Origin: Faecalibacterium langellae
Lineage (GTDB): Bacteria; Bacillota; Clostridia; Oscillospirales; Ruminococcaceae
Assembly (NCBI RefSeq): GCF_002549775.1
Contig: NZ_NMTR01000004.1
Location: 124,001 to 188,000, forward strand
Reading direction: 5' to 3'
Length of the DNA stretch: 64,000 nt
Shown: in pieces, positions 50,404 to 59,088 of the stretch
Layout of the letters: every line of letters begins with the position of its first letter
Numbering within the stretch: position 1 is the stretch's first letter
Translations under genes and position numbers: made by a program
The notes under the pieces: generated by a model
What the model was told of the DNA's origin: nothing
What the model saw: only the letters and a program-made list of their open reading frames with translations
Database searches by the model: none

Positions 50404-52065
50404 TTAGAACAGGCCAGTGATCTTGCCGTCGGCGTCCACATCAATGCCCACAGCAGCGGGCTTCTTGGGCAGGCCCGGCATGGTCATGATATTGCCGCAG
50501 ATGACCACCACGAAACCGGCACCGGCAGCCAGACGCACTTCGCGCACCTCCATGGTGAAGCCGGTGGGGGCACCGGTGAGCTTTGCGTTGTCGCTGAAGC
50601 TGTACTGGGTCTTGGCGATGCACACGGGCAGATTGCCGTAGCCCATCTCGGTCAGCTCGGCCAGCGTCTTGCTGGCGGCAGCGCTGTAGTTCACGCCGTC
50701 AGCACGGTAAATTTTGGCGGCAATGGCGTTGATTTTGTCCTTCAGCGGCATCTCCAGCGGGTAGGTGTACTGGATGGGGCGGTCCTCCATGATCTCCAGC
50801 ACCTTCTCGGCCAGCGCCTTGCCGCCCTCGCCGCCCTTGGCGAACACCTCGCTCAGCACGCAGGGCACGCCCTGCTCGGCGCACACCTGCTCGACATAGG
50901 CCTGCTCCTCGGCGGTGTCGGTGGGGAAGGCATTGATGGCGACCACCACCGGCAGGCCGAAGCCGTTCTTCAGGTTGTCGATGTGGCGGATGAGGTTGGA
51001 GGCACCGGCCTTGACGGCCTCGAGGTTGGGCTGGTTCAGGTCAGCCTTGGCCACGCCGCCGTGGCTCTTGAGGGCGCGCACGGTGGCCACCAGCACGCAG
51101 GCACTGGGTGCAATGCCTGCATAGCGGCACTTGATGTCCAGGAACTTCTCGGCACCCAGGTCGGCACCGAAGCCTGCCTCGGTGATGGTGTAGTCGGCCA
51201 GAGAAAGGCTGAGCTTGGTGGCCAGCACGCTGTTGCAGCCGTGGGCAATGTTGGCAAAGGGGCCGCCGTGAATGATGGCGGGGTTGTTTTCCAGCGTCTG
51301 GACAAGGTTCGGGTCCAGTGCGTCCTTCAGCAGGGCGGTCATGGCACCGGCCGCGCCGATCTCACCGGCCGTGACGGGCTTGCCGTCGTAGGTATAGGCG
51401 CACACGATCTTGGAAAGGCGCTCTTTCAGGTCAGAGATGCTGGTGGCCAGGCAGAAGATCGCCATGATCTCGCTGGCAACGGTGATGTCAAAGCCGTCCT
51501 CGCGGGGGGTGCCGTTCACCTTTCCGCCCAGACCGTCCACGATGAACCGCAGCTGGCGGTCGTTCATGTCCATGCAGCGCTTCCATGTGATGCGGCGGGG
51601 ATCAATGTTCAGCGGATTGCCCTGCTGGATGCTGTTGTCGATCATGGCAGCCAGCAGGTTGTTGGCGGTGCCAATGGCGTGGAGGTCCCCGGTAAAGTGC
51701 AGGTTGATGTCCTCCATAGGCACCACCTGGGCGTAGCCGCCGCCGGCAGCACCGCCCTTGATGCCGAACACGGGGCCAAGGCTGGGCTCACGCAGGCAGA
51801 GCATGGTCTTTTTGCCCAGAGCGTTCATGGCATCGGCAAGGCCCACGCTGGTGGTGGTCTTGCCCTCGCCCGCCGGGGTGGGGCTGATGGCGGTGACAAG
51901 GATCAGCTTGCCCTGCTTTTTCGCGTTGTGGATCAGGCGGTGGTTGATCTTGGCCTTGTAGCGGCCGTAGGGGATCACGTCCTCATCGGCAAGGCCCAGC
52001 TGAGCGGCAATCTCCGTGATGGGCTTCATTTTGGCTTCCTGTGCGATCTCGATATCGGTTTTCAT
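50404..52065 (-). CDS. fhs: Formate-tetrahydrofolate ligase
   Basis: A 553-residue enzyme: [40 protein letters not shown] (ATP loop), [21 protein letters not shown], a THF-binding core, and C-terminal [19 protein letters not shown]. It makes 10-formyl-THF from formate and ATP. ATG 52065 follows AGGAGGG by seven bases. The gene lies behind a ZTP riboswitch with a terminator, so its expression should rise when 10-formyl-THF is short (known for the riboswitch class). Confidence 0.97.
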   Translation of the reverse strand: MKTDIEIAQEAKMKPITEIAAQLGLADEDVIPYGRYKAKINHRLIHNAKKQGKLILVTAISPTPAGEGKTTTSVGLADAMNALGKKTMLCLREPSLGPVFGIKGGAAGGGYAQVVPMEDINLHFTGDLHAIGTANNLLAAMIDNSIQQGNPLNIDPRRITWKRCMDMNDRQLRFIVDGLGGKVNGTPREDGFDITVASEIMAIFCLATSISDLKERLSKIVCAYTYDGKPVTAGEIGAAGAMTALLKDALDPNLVQTLENNPAIIHGGPFANIAHGCNSVLATKLSLSLADYTITEAGFGADLGAEKFLDIKCRYAGIAPSACVLVATVRALKSHGGVAKADLNQPNLEAVKAGASNLIRHIDNLKNGFGLPVVVAINAFPTDTAEEQAYVEQVCAEQGVPCVLSEVFAKGGEGGKALAEKVLEIMEDRPIQYTYPLEMPLKDKINAIAAKIYRADGVNYSAAASKTLAELTEMGYGNLPVCIAKTQYSFSDNAKLTGAPTGFTMEVREVRLAAGAGFVVVICGNIMTMPGLPKKPAAVGIDVDADGKITGLF

Positions 52066-52085
52066 CCTGTACCCTCCTGTTAAAC

Positions 52086-52123
52086 AAAAAGGCAGCTTTG
52101 CGCAGCAATTGCGCAAGGCTGCC
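52086..52123 (-). terminator. Expression-platform terminator of the fhs leader
   Basis: Arms 52091-52104 and 52110-52123 pair almost perfectly (GGCAGC...GCTGCC outside, TTGCGCA/TGCGCAA inside), then a T-run on the minus strand (52086-52090). The 5' arm overlaps the conserved 3' end of the aptamer. Confidence 0.88.
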
Positions 52124-52206
52124 CAGACGGTCGGCATTGACTCTCCCGCGCATCCGCACTGTGGTGCTCCACAAGGTTCCGTCAGCAGAAACGCGGTCTC
52201 TCTGCT
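52118..52206 (-). ncRNA. ZTP (pfl) riboswitch aptamer upstream of fhs
   Basis: On the minus strand the leader holds CTGACGGAAC (5' half), a hairpin GTGG-AGCA-CCAC, a GGGAGAG-containing linker and GCCGACCGTCTGGGCA (3' half). The GACGG/CCGTC helix and the conserved CTGGGCA end match the pfl/ZTP class, which senses ZTP and ZMP and controls folate and purine genes including fhs. The aptamer's last bases also belong to the terminator's 5' arm, giving an ON-type switch: ligand binding would block the terminator. Confidence 0.85.
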
Positions 52207-52209
52207 GTA

Positions 52210-52239
52210 AAGATAGCACACCGGCGGGGTGTTTGTCAA
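52210..52239 (-). promoter_or_regulatory. Sigma-A promoter of the fhs leader
   Basis: Minus strand TTGACA (52234-52239), 18-base spacer, TATCTT (52210-52215). Transcription would start just before the aptamer. Confidence 0.75.
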
Positions 52240-52260
52240 GGAAAAACAGCACCAAATCTT

Positions 52261-52289
52261 TTGCGTTATACGGCAGGCTGTGGTATACT
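52261..52289 (+). promoter_or_regulatory. Promoter for the cysteine desulfurase-thiI unit
   Basis: TTGCGT (52261-52266), 17-base spacer, TATACT (52284-52289), with TGG directly before the -10 (extended -10). Confidence 0.7.
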
Positions 52290-52331
52290 TATCATGGATT
52301 ATTATGAAAACAGAAAGCAGGAATCCCTTTT

Positions 52332-53483
52332 ATGCTGCAAAACCCTGAATTGCATTATCTGGACAACGCCGCCACCACCATCGTGGCCCCGGAGGTGGCA
52401 GATGTCATCGACAAGGCCATGCGGGAACACTGGGCCAACCCTTCCAGCCTGTACGGTCCCGGTGCCCGCAGTGAGGAAGCGCTGAACGCCGCCCGCGCCG
52501 CCGTGGCCCGCACCCTGGGCTGCAAGGCAAAGGAGCTGTACTTCACCTCCTGCGGCAGCGAGAGCAACAACCTTGCCCTGCTGGGCGCGGCCCGCACCCG
52601 CACCTTTGGCAAGGGTATCGTGGTGTCCGGCTTCGAGCACCCCAGCGTCCAGCGCCCGTTGGAGCGCCTTGCCGCCGAGGGCTACAACGTGACGGTGGTC
52701 AAGCCCCGCGCCGACGGCACGCTGGATATCAACGAAATGCTGGACCATGTGGACAAAAACACCATCCTCGTGGCCTGCATGATGGTGAACAACGAGGTGG
52801 GCACTCGCAGCGAGGTCGAGCGCCTTGCCGCCGAGGTCAAGCGCCGCAACAGCCGCACAATCGTGCATGTGGACGCCGTGCAGGCCTGGATGCGGGTGCC
52901 CATCAAGCTGGACAACATCGACACTCTCGCGGTGAGCGGCCACAAGATCCACGCGCCCAAGGGCATCGGTGCGCTGTACCTGTCCGACCGGCTGGTGCAG
53001 GCCTTCCAACCGCCATACCTCGGCGGCGAGCAGGAGCGCGGCCTGCGCCCGGGCACGGAAAATCTGCCCTATGCTATGGGCCTTGCCGCCGCAGCTACCC
53101 GCCTTGCCAAAACGATGCACAGCCGCGACACCGCCATGCGTGCGCTGAACCAGCGCCTGCGGGATGGGCTGAAAGCCTTCCCGGAGGTCGTCATCAACAG
53201 CCCGGCGAATGCGGTGCCGGAGGTGCTGAACTTCAGCGAGAACTGCATCAAGAGCGAGACCATGCTGGCATGGCTGGCGGAAGCACAGATCTATGTTTCC
53301 TCGGCCAGTGCCTGCGGCCGCGGCCAGCCCAGCCACACGCTGGCGGCCATGGGCAAAGACCCGCTGTCCATCGACACAGCCATCCGCGTTTCCTTCTGCG
53401 GCGACAACACCTCGGAGGACGTGGACGCCTTCCTCAACCGCTTTGAAGACGGTATGAAACATTTACAGAGAATCAAAAAATAA
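52332..53483 (+). CDS. Cysteine desulfurase (NifS/IscS type)
   Basis: A 383-residue PLP enzyme: YLDNAATTIVAPEVAD, FTSCGSESNNLALLGA, VHVDAVQAWMRVPI, the PLP lysine in VSGHKIHAPKG (Lys205) and the active-site cysteine in SSASACGRGQ (Cys328). It lies 13 bases before thiI, the typical NifZ/ThiI pairing in Bacillota, so its sulfur probably goes to 4-thiouridine in tRNA. The extended -10 promoter is at 52261-52289. Confidence 0.95.
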   Translation: MLQNPELHYLDNAATTIVAPEVADVIDKAMREHWANPSSLYGPGARSEEALNAARAAVARTLGCKAKELYFTSCGSESNNLALLGAARTRTFGKGIVVSGFEHPSVQRPLERLAAEGYNVTVVKPRADGTLDINEMLDHVDKNTILVACMMVNNEVGTRSEVERLAAEVKRRNSRTIVHVDAVQAWMRVPIKLDNIDTLAVSGHKIHAPKGIGALYLSDRLVQAFQPPYLGGEQERGLRPGTENLPYAMGLAAAATRLAKTMHSRDTAMRALNQRLRDGLKAFPEVVINSPANAVPEVLNFSENCIKSETMLAWLAEAQIYVSSASACGRGQPSHTLAAMGKDPLSIDTAIRVSFCGDNTSEDVDAFLNRFEDGMKHLQRIKK

Positions 53484-53496
53484 TTGGAGAAAATCT

Positions 53497-54696
53497 ATGC
53501 ATGAGATCATTATGGGCTATCAGGGCGAAATGTCCCTGAAGGGCCTCAACCGCAACCAGTTCGAGTCGGCTATGATGAAGATTCTGCGCTACCGGCTCAA
53601 GACCGTGGGCAAGTTCAAGGTGTACTGCACCCAGTCCACCTTCTACATGGAACCCGAGGAAGAAGACGTGGATATGGATCTCGCCTTCGACCGGGTGAGC
53701 AAGGTGTTCGGCCTGGCCGCCCTCAGCCGCGCTGTGGTCTGCGACAAGGACTTCGATACCATCTGCCAGACCGCCGAGGACTACCTCGGTGCCAGCCTGC
53801 ACGGCATCCGCACCTTCAAGGTGGAAGCCCGCCGCTCTGATAAGACCTACCCCATGACCAGCCCGGAGCTGATGCGGGAGTTGGGCGCTTATCTGCTGGG
53901 CAAGCACAACTACCTCAAGGTGGATGTGCACAACCCTGACTTCAAGGTCATCGTGGAGATTCGCGATTACGGTGCCTACATCCACGGCCCCAAGGTGCCC
54001 GGCGAGGGCGGCCTGCCCGTGGGCACCAGCGGCCGTGCGCTGAACATGCTCTCCGGCGGCATCGACAGCCCGGTGGCGGCCTACCGCATGGCAAAGCGCG
54101 GCCTGGCACTGGACCACATCCACTTTGCCTCCCCGCCGTACACCTCCGAGCGTGCAAAGCTCAAGGTGAAGGCACTGGCCCAGCTCACCAGCATCTACAC
54201 CGGCAGCTCCAACCTGTTCGTGGTGCCTTATACTAAGCCGCAGGAGTATATCCGCGACAATGCGCCGGATGTGCTGTTCACCGTGCTGATGCGCCGCAGC
54301 ATGATGCGCATCGCCAATGTCATTGCCAAGAAGCAGGGCTGCGAAGCCCTCATCACCGGCGAGAGTCTGGCCCAGGTGGCCAGCCAGACCGTCAAGGCCC
54401 TGCAGTGCACCGACGCCGCACAGGACCTGCCCATCCTGCGCCCGCTCATCGGCATGGACAAGACCGAGATCGTGGAGACGGCCCGCCACATCAACACCTT
54501 CGAGACCAGCATCCTGCCCTACGAGGACTGCTGCACCATCTTTACACCCCCGCACCCGAAGATCCGCCCGGAGCTTGCCGAAATTCTGGAAGCCGAAGCC
54601 GCCATGCCCGGCCTTGCCGCGCTGGAAGCCGAAGCCGCCGAAAACGCCGAGCGCATCCGCATCCGTATCACCGATCAGGTAGAGTTTGAGGGGTGA
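53497..54696 (+). CDS. thiI: tRNA 4-thiouridine synthase ThiI
   Basis: A 399-residue ThiI with a THUMP domain (about 60-165) and an adenylation PP-loop (LSGGIDSPVAAYRMAKRG near 185), then TGESLAQVASQTVKALQ and PYEDCCTIFTPPHPK. The C-terminal rhodanese domain seen in Proteobacteria is absent, as usual in Bacillota, where the partner desulfurase delivers sulfur directly. It lies directly upstream of cinA, eight bases apart. Confidence 0.95.
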   Translation: MHEIIMGYQGEMSLKGLNRNQFESAMMKILRYRLKTVGKFKVYCTQSTFYMEPEEEDVDMDLAFDRVSKVFGLAALSRAVVCDKDFDTICQTAEDYLGASLHGIRTFKVEARRSDKTYPMTSPELMRELGAYLLGKHNYLKVDVHNPDFKVIVEIRDYGAYIHGPKVPGEGGLPVGTSGRALNMLSGGIDSPVAAYRMAKRGLALDHIHFASPPYTSERAKLKVKALAQLTSIYTGSSNLFVVPYTKPQEYIRDNAPDVLFTVLMRRSMMRIANVIAKKQGCEALITGESLAQVASQTVKALQCTDAAQDLPILRPLIGMDKTEIVETARHINTFETSILPYEDCCTIFTPPHPKIRPELAEILEAEAAMPGLAALEAEAAENAERIRIRITDQVEFEG

Positions 54697-54703
54697 TTTG
54701 TCC

Positions 54704-56026
54704 ATGACGGCAGAAATTATCAGTGTGGGCACCGAGCTGCTGCTCGGCAATATTCTCAACACCAACGCCCAGTATCTGAGCCGCGAACTGGCGGCGCTGG
54801 GCATCACGGTCCAGCGGGAGAACACCATCGGCGACAACCACGGCCGCCTGGCCGATTTTGTCAACGAAGCCAAGCAGCGGTGCGATTTGTTAGTGTTCAC
54901 CGGCGGCCTTGGCCCCACGGCGGATGACCTGACCAAGGAGACGGTGGCTGCCTGCTACGGCGACACGCTGGAATTCGACCCCGTGGAGTGGGAGAAGATC
55001 GTCGCTTTCTTCACCCGCACCCACCGCGAGACCACGCCCAACAACCGCAAGCAGGCCATGGTTCCGGTGCACGGCCACAAGGTCATCAACAACCACGGCA
55101 CCGCCCCCGGCGCATGGTTCGAGCAGGACGGCCACTGTGCCGTGCTGATGCCCGGCGTGCCCCACGAAATGAAGGCCATGTGGGAGGAGAGCGTCCGCCC
55201 GCTGCTGATGGCCCGCCAGAACTGCACCCTGCACTCGGTCACCCTGCGGGTGCTGGGCGGCGAGAGCGATCTGGAATACCGCGTGCGGCATCTGCTGGAA
55301 AACGCAAACCCTACCGCCGCCATTTACTGCAAGACCGGCGAGTGTGAGATCCGCATCACTGCCCGGGCAGAAACCGACACAGAAGCCGAAAAAATGTGCC
55401 GCGCCTATGCCACAAAGTTCTATGATCTGCTGGGCGACGCGGTGTATGATGAGGATGTGGCCGGTCTGGAAGAAACGGTCATCCATACGCTGCAGGCAAG
55501 GGGCCTCACCCTCGCCACGGCAGAAAGCTGCACCGGCGGCCTCATCGCTCAGCGGCTCACCAGTGTGTCCGGTTCCAGTGAGGTGTTCGGCTTCGGCTTT
55601 GTCACCTACTGGGAGCAGGCCAAGGCAAAGATGGTGGGCGTGGACCCCGCCGTCATCGCCAAATATAACGTTGTGTCCGCCCCGGTGGCGGCGCAGATGG
55701 CACTGGGCGCTGCCGAGACGGCAGGTGCAGACATTGCCGTCAGCGTCACCGGCGTGGCAGGCCCCACCGGCGGCGACGCCGTCCGGCCTGTGGGCACCGT
55801 GTATCTGGGCGCGGCGCGCGGCGATACCGTCTATGTGAAAAAGCTGTTCGTCTCCCGCCCGGACCGCGCCATGGTGCGTGCCCGTGCGGCACAGGCGGCG
55901 CTGGAGCTGGCACTGCGGCTGGCACAGGGCAAGGTGCCCGCCGGGACGCAGGCGCTGGCAAAGAGTGCGCAGCACGATGACACCGCGCTGATGGCACTGG
56001 ATGCATTCTTCCTCAAGGCAGACTAA
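54704..56026 (+). CDS. cinA: CinA-family protein (nicotinamide-nucleotide amidase type)
   Basis: A 440-residue, two-domain protein. The N-terminal MoCF domain has ISVGTELLLGNI and GGLGPTADDLTKE. A linker KH-like region (LRVLGGESDLEYRV) leads to the C-terminal amidase domain with TAESCTGGLIAQRLTSVSG (near 275) and VTYWEQAKAKMVGV. The amidase converts NMN to NaMN in other species. ATG 54704 follows GAGGGGTGA. Its stop abuts a second CinA-like gene. Confidence 0.94.
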   Translation: MTAEIISVGTELLLGNILNTNAQYLSRELAALGITVQRENTIGDNHGRLADFVNEAKQRCDLLVFTGGLGPTADDLTKETVAACYGDTLEFDPVEWEKIVAFFTRTHRETTPNNRKQAMVPVHGHKVINNHGTAPGAWFEQDGHCAVLMPGVPHEMKAMWEESVRPLLMARQNCTLHSVTLRVLGGESDLEYRVRHLLENANPTAAIYCKTGECEIRITARAETDTEAEKMCRAYATKFYDLLGDAVYDEDVAGLEETVIHTLQARGLTLATAESCTGGLIAQRLTSVSGSSEVFGFGFVTYWEQAKAKMVGVDPAVIAKYNVVSAPVAAQMALGAAETAGADIAVSVTGVAGPTGGDAVRPVGTVYLGAARGDTVYVKKLFVSRPDRAMVRARAAQAALELALRLAQGKVPAGTQALAKSAQHDDTALMALDAFFLKAD

Positions 56027-56977
56027 ATGCGGCCCCGGGCCGCGGGGGTGAAGCATTTGACACACGAAGAAAAAACACAGACGGCCTGCGTGCTGCGGCT
56101 GTTCGGTATGCCGGCGGCGGCGGTCCGGCAGGCAGCGCAGGCCTTTGCCGCCGAAGGTACGGCGGTGCGGTGCCGCAGCCGGGGCGCGGAAACGCTTCTG
56201 GCATTGCAGGCCGAGACGCCCGCCCAGCTGGAAAAAGCCCGGAAAGCCCTGCAGCGGCAGTTTGCCGCCCAGCTGTACGGAGAAGGGGAGACCACCCTTG
56301 CTGCTGCCACTGTGCAGGCGCTGGAAGCTCACAAAAAGCTGCTGGTCTGCGCGGACGCTGCCGCCGGGGCCCTGCTGGAAACGCGGCTGGAGACCGTGGC
56401 TGTGGCGGAAAAGGTGTTCGACTTTGGTGCCATGAGCTACGCGGATGAGAAAATTCGCGCAAAGCTGGACGCAAAGACCCGCCGGGTGAAGGGCGGGCCT
56501 GCCGCCATGGCCCTTGCCCGGGTGCAGGCCGTGCTGCGGCTGGTGGGCACCGACCTTGCTGCCGGGTGCGTGGAGCGCGCGGAGGACACCGTGCTGTTTG
56601 TGGGCAGCCGCCGGGGCTGCTGGGTGCGCACCGTGGCGGACACCGACACCCCGGCCCTCTGGCTGCTGGACATGCTGCGCCGGGCCGCGTGCGGTCTGCC
56701 GCAGGCGGCAGGGACAAGCTGGCAGAAGTATGGCAACGCCATCCCGCCGGAGTTTCTTATTGCACATGGCCTGCCGGACGTGTCGGAAGCTGCCCCGGCC
56801 AAGCCGCCTCGCGAGCGGCATTTGCTGCGCAGGCTCTTGCTTCTCCTGCTCCTTCTGGTGCTGGCAGGAGCCGCCGCGGCATGGTACTACACCGGCGGCG
56901 ACCTGACCGCTCTGCCGCAGAAGCTGCAAAGCCTTGGGGCTGACAGCCTGCCGCATTCCGGGGCAAAACTGATTTGA
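56027..56977 (+). CDS. Degenerate CinA-like paralogue with C-terminal membrane anchor
   Basis: A 316-residue protein directly after cinA. Its residues 20-150 line up by eye with cinA's KH-like and amidase region: VLRLFG with VLGGESD, LLALQAETPAQLEKARKAL with ARAETDTEAEK, LVCADAAAGALLETRLETV with ATAESCTGGLIAQRLTSV, and KVFDFGAMSYADEKIRAKL with EVFGFGFVTYWEQAKAKM. The ESCTGG catalytic motif is replaced by DAAAGA, so amidase activity is unlikely. A membrane helix lies near 265-288, followed by a short tail. Function unknown. Start ATG 56027 abuts the cinA stop. Confidence 0.78.
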   Translation: MRPRAAGVKHLTHEEKTQTACVLRLFGMPAAAVRQAAQAFAAEGTAVRCRSRGAETLLALQAETPAQLEKARKALQRQFAAQLYGEGETTLAAATVQALEAHKKLLVCADAAAGALLETRLETVAVAEKVFDFGAMSYADEKIRAKLDAKTRRVKGGPAAMALARVQAVLRLVGTDLAAGCVERAEDTVLFVGSRRGCWVRTVADTDTPALWLLDMLRRAACGLPQAAGTSWQKYGNAIPPEFLIAHGLPDVSEAAPAKPPRERHLLRRLLLLLLLLVLAGAAAAWYYTGGDLTALPQKLQSLGADSLPHSGAKLI

Positions 56978-56987
56978 ATCCCATACC

Positions 56988-57024
56988 ATCCCGTACAGGT
57001 TTGCCGCCTGTGCGGGATTTTTTT
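56988..57024 (+). terminator. Intrinsic terminator of the thiI-cinA unit
   Basis: Twelve-base stem (56988-56999 with 57007-57018), one wobble pair, then TTTTTTT. Confidence 0.9.
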
Positions 57025-57035
57025 GCAAAAGGGGC

Positions 57036-57064
57036 TTGCAAAATGCAGCAAAGATTGTTATAAT
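57036..57064 (+). promoter_or_regulatory. Strong sigma-A promoter for the FMN-binding lipoprotein
   Basis: TTGCAA (57036-57041), 17-base spacer, TATAAT (57059-57064). Confidence 0.85.
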
Positions 57065-57075
57065 TTTATCCGTTC

Positions 57076-57090
57076 TAGTACATTGTACTA
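57076..57090 (+). promoter_or_regulatory. Palindromic operator candidate downstream of the -10
   Basis: TAGTACATTGTACTA is a perfect 7+1+7 palindrome, about 12 bases after the TATAAT, so it overlaps or closely follows the start point. A bound regulator would repress. TetR-type regulators bind similar palindromes; one is encoded downstream (58425). Confidence 0.7.
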
Positions 57091-57134
57091 AAATTAAAAA
57101 GAATCAATGGATAATCGCAAGGAGAAAAGAAGTT

Positions 57135-58367
57135 ATGAAACGAGCAGTATCCCTGATCCTCGCGGGCAGCCTGGCACTCAGCCTTGCAGCCTGCGGCGGC
57201 TCTGCATCCAGCACGTCCACCACTGCATCTTCTGCCGCAGGCACCACCCTCACCGGCAAGGGTGACGGCTTTGGCGGCGTCATCACCGCCACCGTTACCA
57301 TGGAGGGCGACACCATCACCGCCGTCAGCTTTGACGCCCCGGACGAGACCGAGAGCGTTGGCGGCGCTGCACTGAGCACCCTTGCTGAGCAGATCGTGGC
57401 CGCCAACGGCACCGAGATCGACGGCGTTTCCGGTGCCACCTACACCACCAACGGCTGCAAGGCCGCTGTGCTGAATGCGCTGGACCCAGAAGCAAACCCC
57501 TATGAAGAAAACGCCGAGTCTACCACCGAGTGGCCCACCGGTGCTGAACCTGTGGAGATCCCGGCAGGCAGCAACATCGTGATGGCATCCACCTACGGCC
57601 TGTACACCAAGAGCCCGGATTCTGCACAGGACGCCGTCATCAAGGCTACCCTGTACTGGGACGAGGACACCGACACCTGCTATGCCATCCGCTTCAAGGA
57701 AGCACTGACTCCCTGGGAAGACACCGGCAGCACCAGCGGCTGGGCCTGCGTGGAGGACGCAGACGTGCTGGCAAAGCTGGGCGACGCCGTGATCCCCTTC
57801 AGCGCACCGGCCACCGAGTATAGTGAGGCTGTGGAGACCAACTACGCCAAGTACATCCAGATCGGCGATATCGTCTGGACCGGCACCGAGGGCAGCACCG
57901 CCAACTGCGAGCATGCGATCGTTTACTCTGCTGTCATCGACGGCACCGAGACCACCCTGTTCGACTACTGCGCCACCGAGGAGGGCGGCCAGTGGTACCT
58001 CGACGCCACTGACGGCAAGGACTGCTACCTGTTGACCAGCGACGAAGCCGCTTCTTCTGCCGATGCTGCCAATGTGGCGGCCACCTACAGCATGCAGTAT
58101 AAGGAAGGCGACGGCCACGGCACCGCTTTCTGGTCCAGCCCCATCACCTTCCCCGGCAACATGCAGCTGCTGAAGGAGTTTGCCGAGCAGACCAACTTCA
58201 GCTATGATTACTACGCAGACGGCGGCCTGACCCAGAACGCCGACGGTTACTGGCAGACAGCCGATGCTGTTTCCGGTGCCACCATCGCCGAGGGCTGCAC
58301 TTATCTGGATATGCTCAAGACCCTGTACGACCGCATCCAGAACGGCGAGTACGAAAAAGCTGTCTGA
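57135..58367 (+). CDS. FMN-binding lipoprotein with two flavinylation motifs
   Basis: A 410-residue lipoprotein. The signal peptide ends in LAAC (Cys20) followed by a Ser/Thr linker. An FMN_bind domain covers about 40-112, with the ApbE target motif DGVSGAT (Thr102). The middle third shows no domain I can name. A second DAVSGAT motif lies near the end (Thr383), with a matching C-terminal helix. ApbE-type transfer attaches FMN to the threonine; proteins of this layout can carry electrons across the wall. ATG 57135 follows AAGGAG by ten bases. Confidence 0.86.
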   Translation: MKRAVSLILAGSLALSLAACGGSASSTSTTASSAAGTTLTGKGDGFGGVITATVTMEGDTITAVSFDAPDETESVGGAALSTLAEQIVAANGTEIDGVSGATYTTNGCKAAVLNALDPEANPYEENAESTTEWPTGAEPVEIPAGSNIVMASTYGLYTKSPDSAQDAVIKATLYWDEDTDTCYAIRFKEALTPWEDTGSTSGWACVEDADVLAKLGDAVIPFSAPATEYSEAVETNYAKYIQIGDIVWTGTEGSTANCEHAIVYSAVIDGTETTLFDYCATEEGGQWYLDATDGKDCYLLTSDEAASSADAANVAATYSMQYKEGDGHGTAFWSSPITFPGNMQLLKEFAEQTNFSYDYYADGGLTQNADGYWQTADAVSGATIAEGCTYLDMLKTLYDRIQNGEYEKAV

Positions 58368-58395
58368 GAATGATGCTTCCCTTTTGGCCGGGTTA

Positions 58396-58404
58396 TGGTA
58401 TACT
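58396..58404 (+). promoter_or_regulatory. Extended -10 promoter for the TetR regulator
   Basis: TGG directly precedes TATACT (58399-58404), 20 bases before the ATG; no clear -35. No palindrome like that at 57076 is seen here. Confidence 0.45.
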
Positions 58405-58424
58405 GGTGCAAAGGGGAGAACAAC

Positions 58425-59021
58425 ATGGAAGACACGAAAGGCAGAATTTTAACGGCAGCAGCACAGCTGTTCGAGCAGCAGGGCTACCGCAGCGTATCCA
58501 TGCGGGCCATTGCAGCCCAGTTGGGCATCAGTGTGGGCAACCTGACCTATCATTTCCCGCACAAGCAGGATATCGCCACGGCCCTTGCAGAGCAGGAGCT
58601 GAAAACCATCATCCTGCCGGAGGACGCGACCTTGGCGGCATTGGACGGCTATCTGCGCCGCATGCTCATCTCGCTGGTGGATCACGCCCGTATGTTTGAT
58701 GACCCGCTGCTGTTTGAAGACCTGCCCGGCCAGCAGCAGGAGAATGCGGCCCGCATCCACCGGCTGCAGCAGAACCTGGAACGGCTTTTCACGCAGCTGC
58801 GGCAGCAGGAGCGGTTCCGGCCAGAACTGGACGGCCAGACCCTGCAGGATGTGATCGACCTGATCATGTTCAGCCATGTGGGCTGGCAGCAGCGGGTGTC
58901 GGTCAGCCGTCAGGCCGCCGACGCAGCTGTGGATGACATGATGCGGATGCAATGGCTGTTGCTGCGGCCTTATCTGACCGAAGAAGGCTGTGCAGAACTG
59001 GAAGCACTCGCCGTAAAGTGA
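58425..59021 (+). CDS. TetR/AcrR-family transcriptional regulator
   Basis: A 198-residue regulator. The N-terminal helix-turn-helix has ILTAAAQLFEQQGYRSVSMR and AIAAQLGISVGNLTYHFPHK; the helical C-terminal ligand domain is variable. It lies 57 bases after the lipoprotein gene, with its own extended -10, and is a candidate repressor of the lipoprotein promoter (inference). ATG 58425 follows AAAGGGGAG. A bidirectional terminator follows. Confidence 0.9.
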   Translation: MEDTKGRILTAAAQLFEQQGYRSVSMRAIAAQLGISVGNLTYHFPHKQDIATALAEQELKTIILPEDATLAALDGYLRRMLISLVDHARMFDDPLLFEDLPGQQQENAARIHRLQQNLERLFTQLRQQERFRPELDGQTLQDVIDLIMFSHVGWQQRVSVSRQAADAAVDDMMRMQWLLLRPYLTEEGCAELEALAVK

Positions 59022-59032
59022 ACACAAAAAAA

Positions 59033-59080
59033 GCAAGACCCCGGAGGACACTTGAACCTTCCGGGGTCTTGCTGTCTTTT
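59033..59080. terminator. Bidirectional terminator between TetR and M20 genes
   Basis: Perfect 13-base stem (59033-59045 with 59060-59072), preceded by an A-run and followed by CTTTTT. Confidence 0.88.
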
Positions 59081-59088
59081 TAAAAAAA

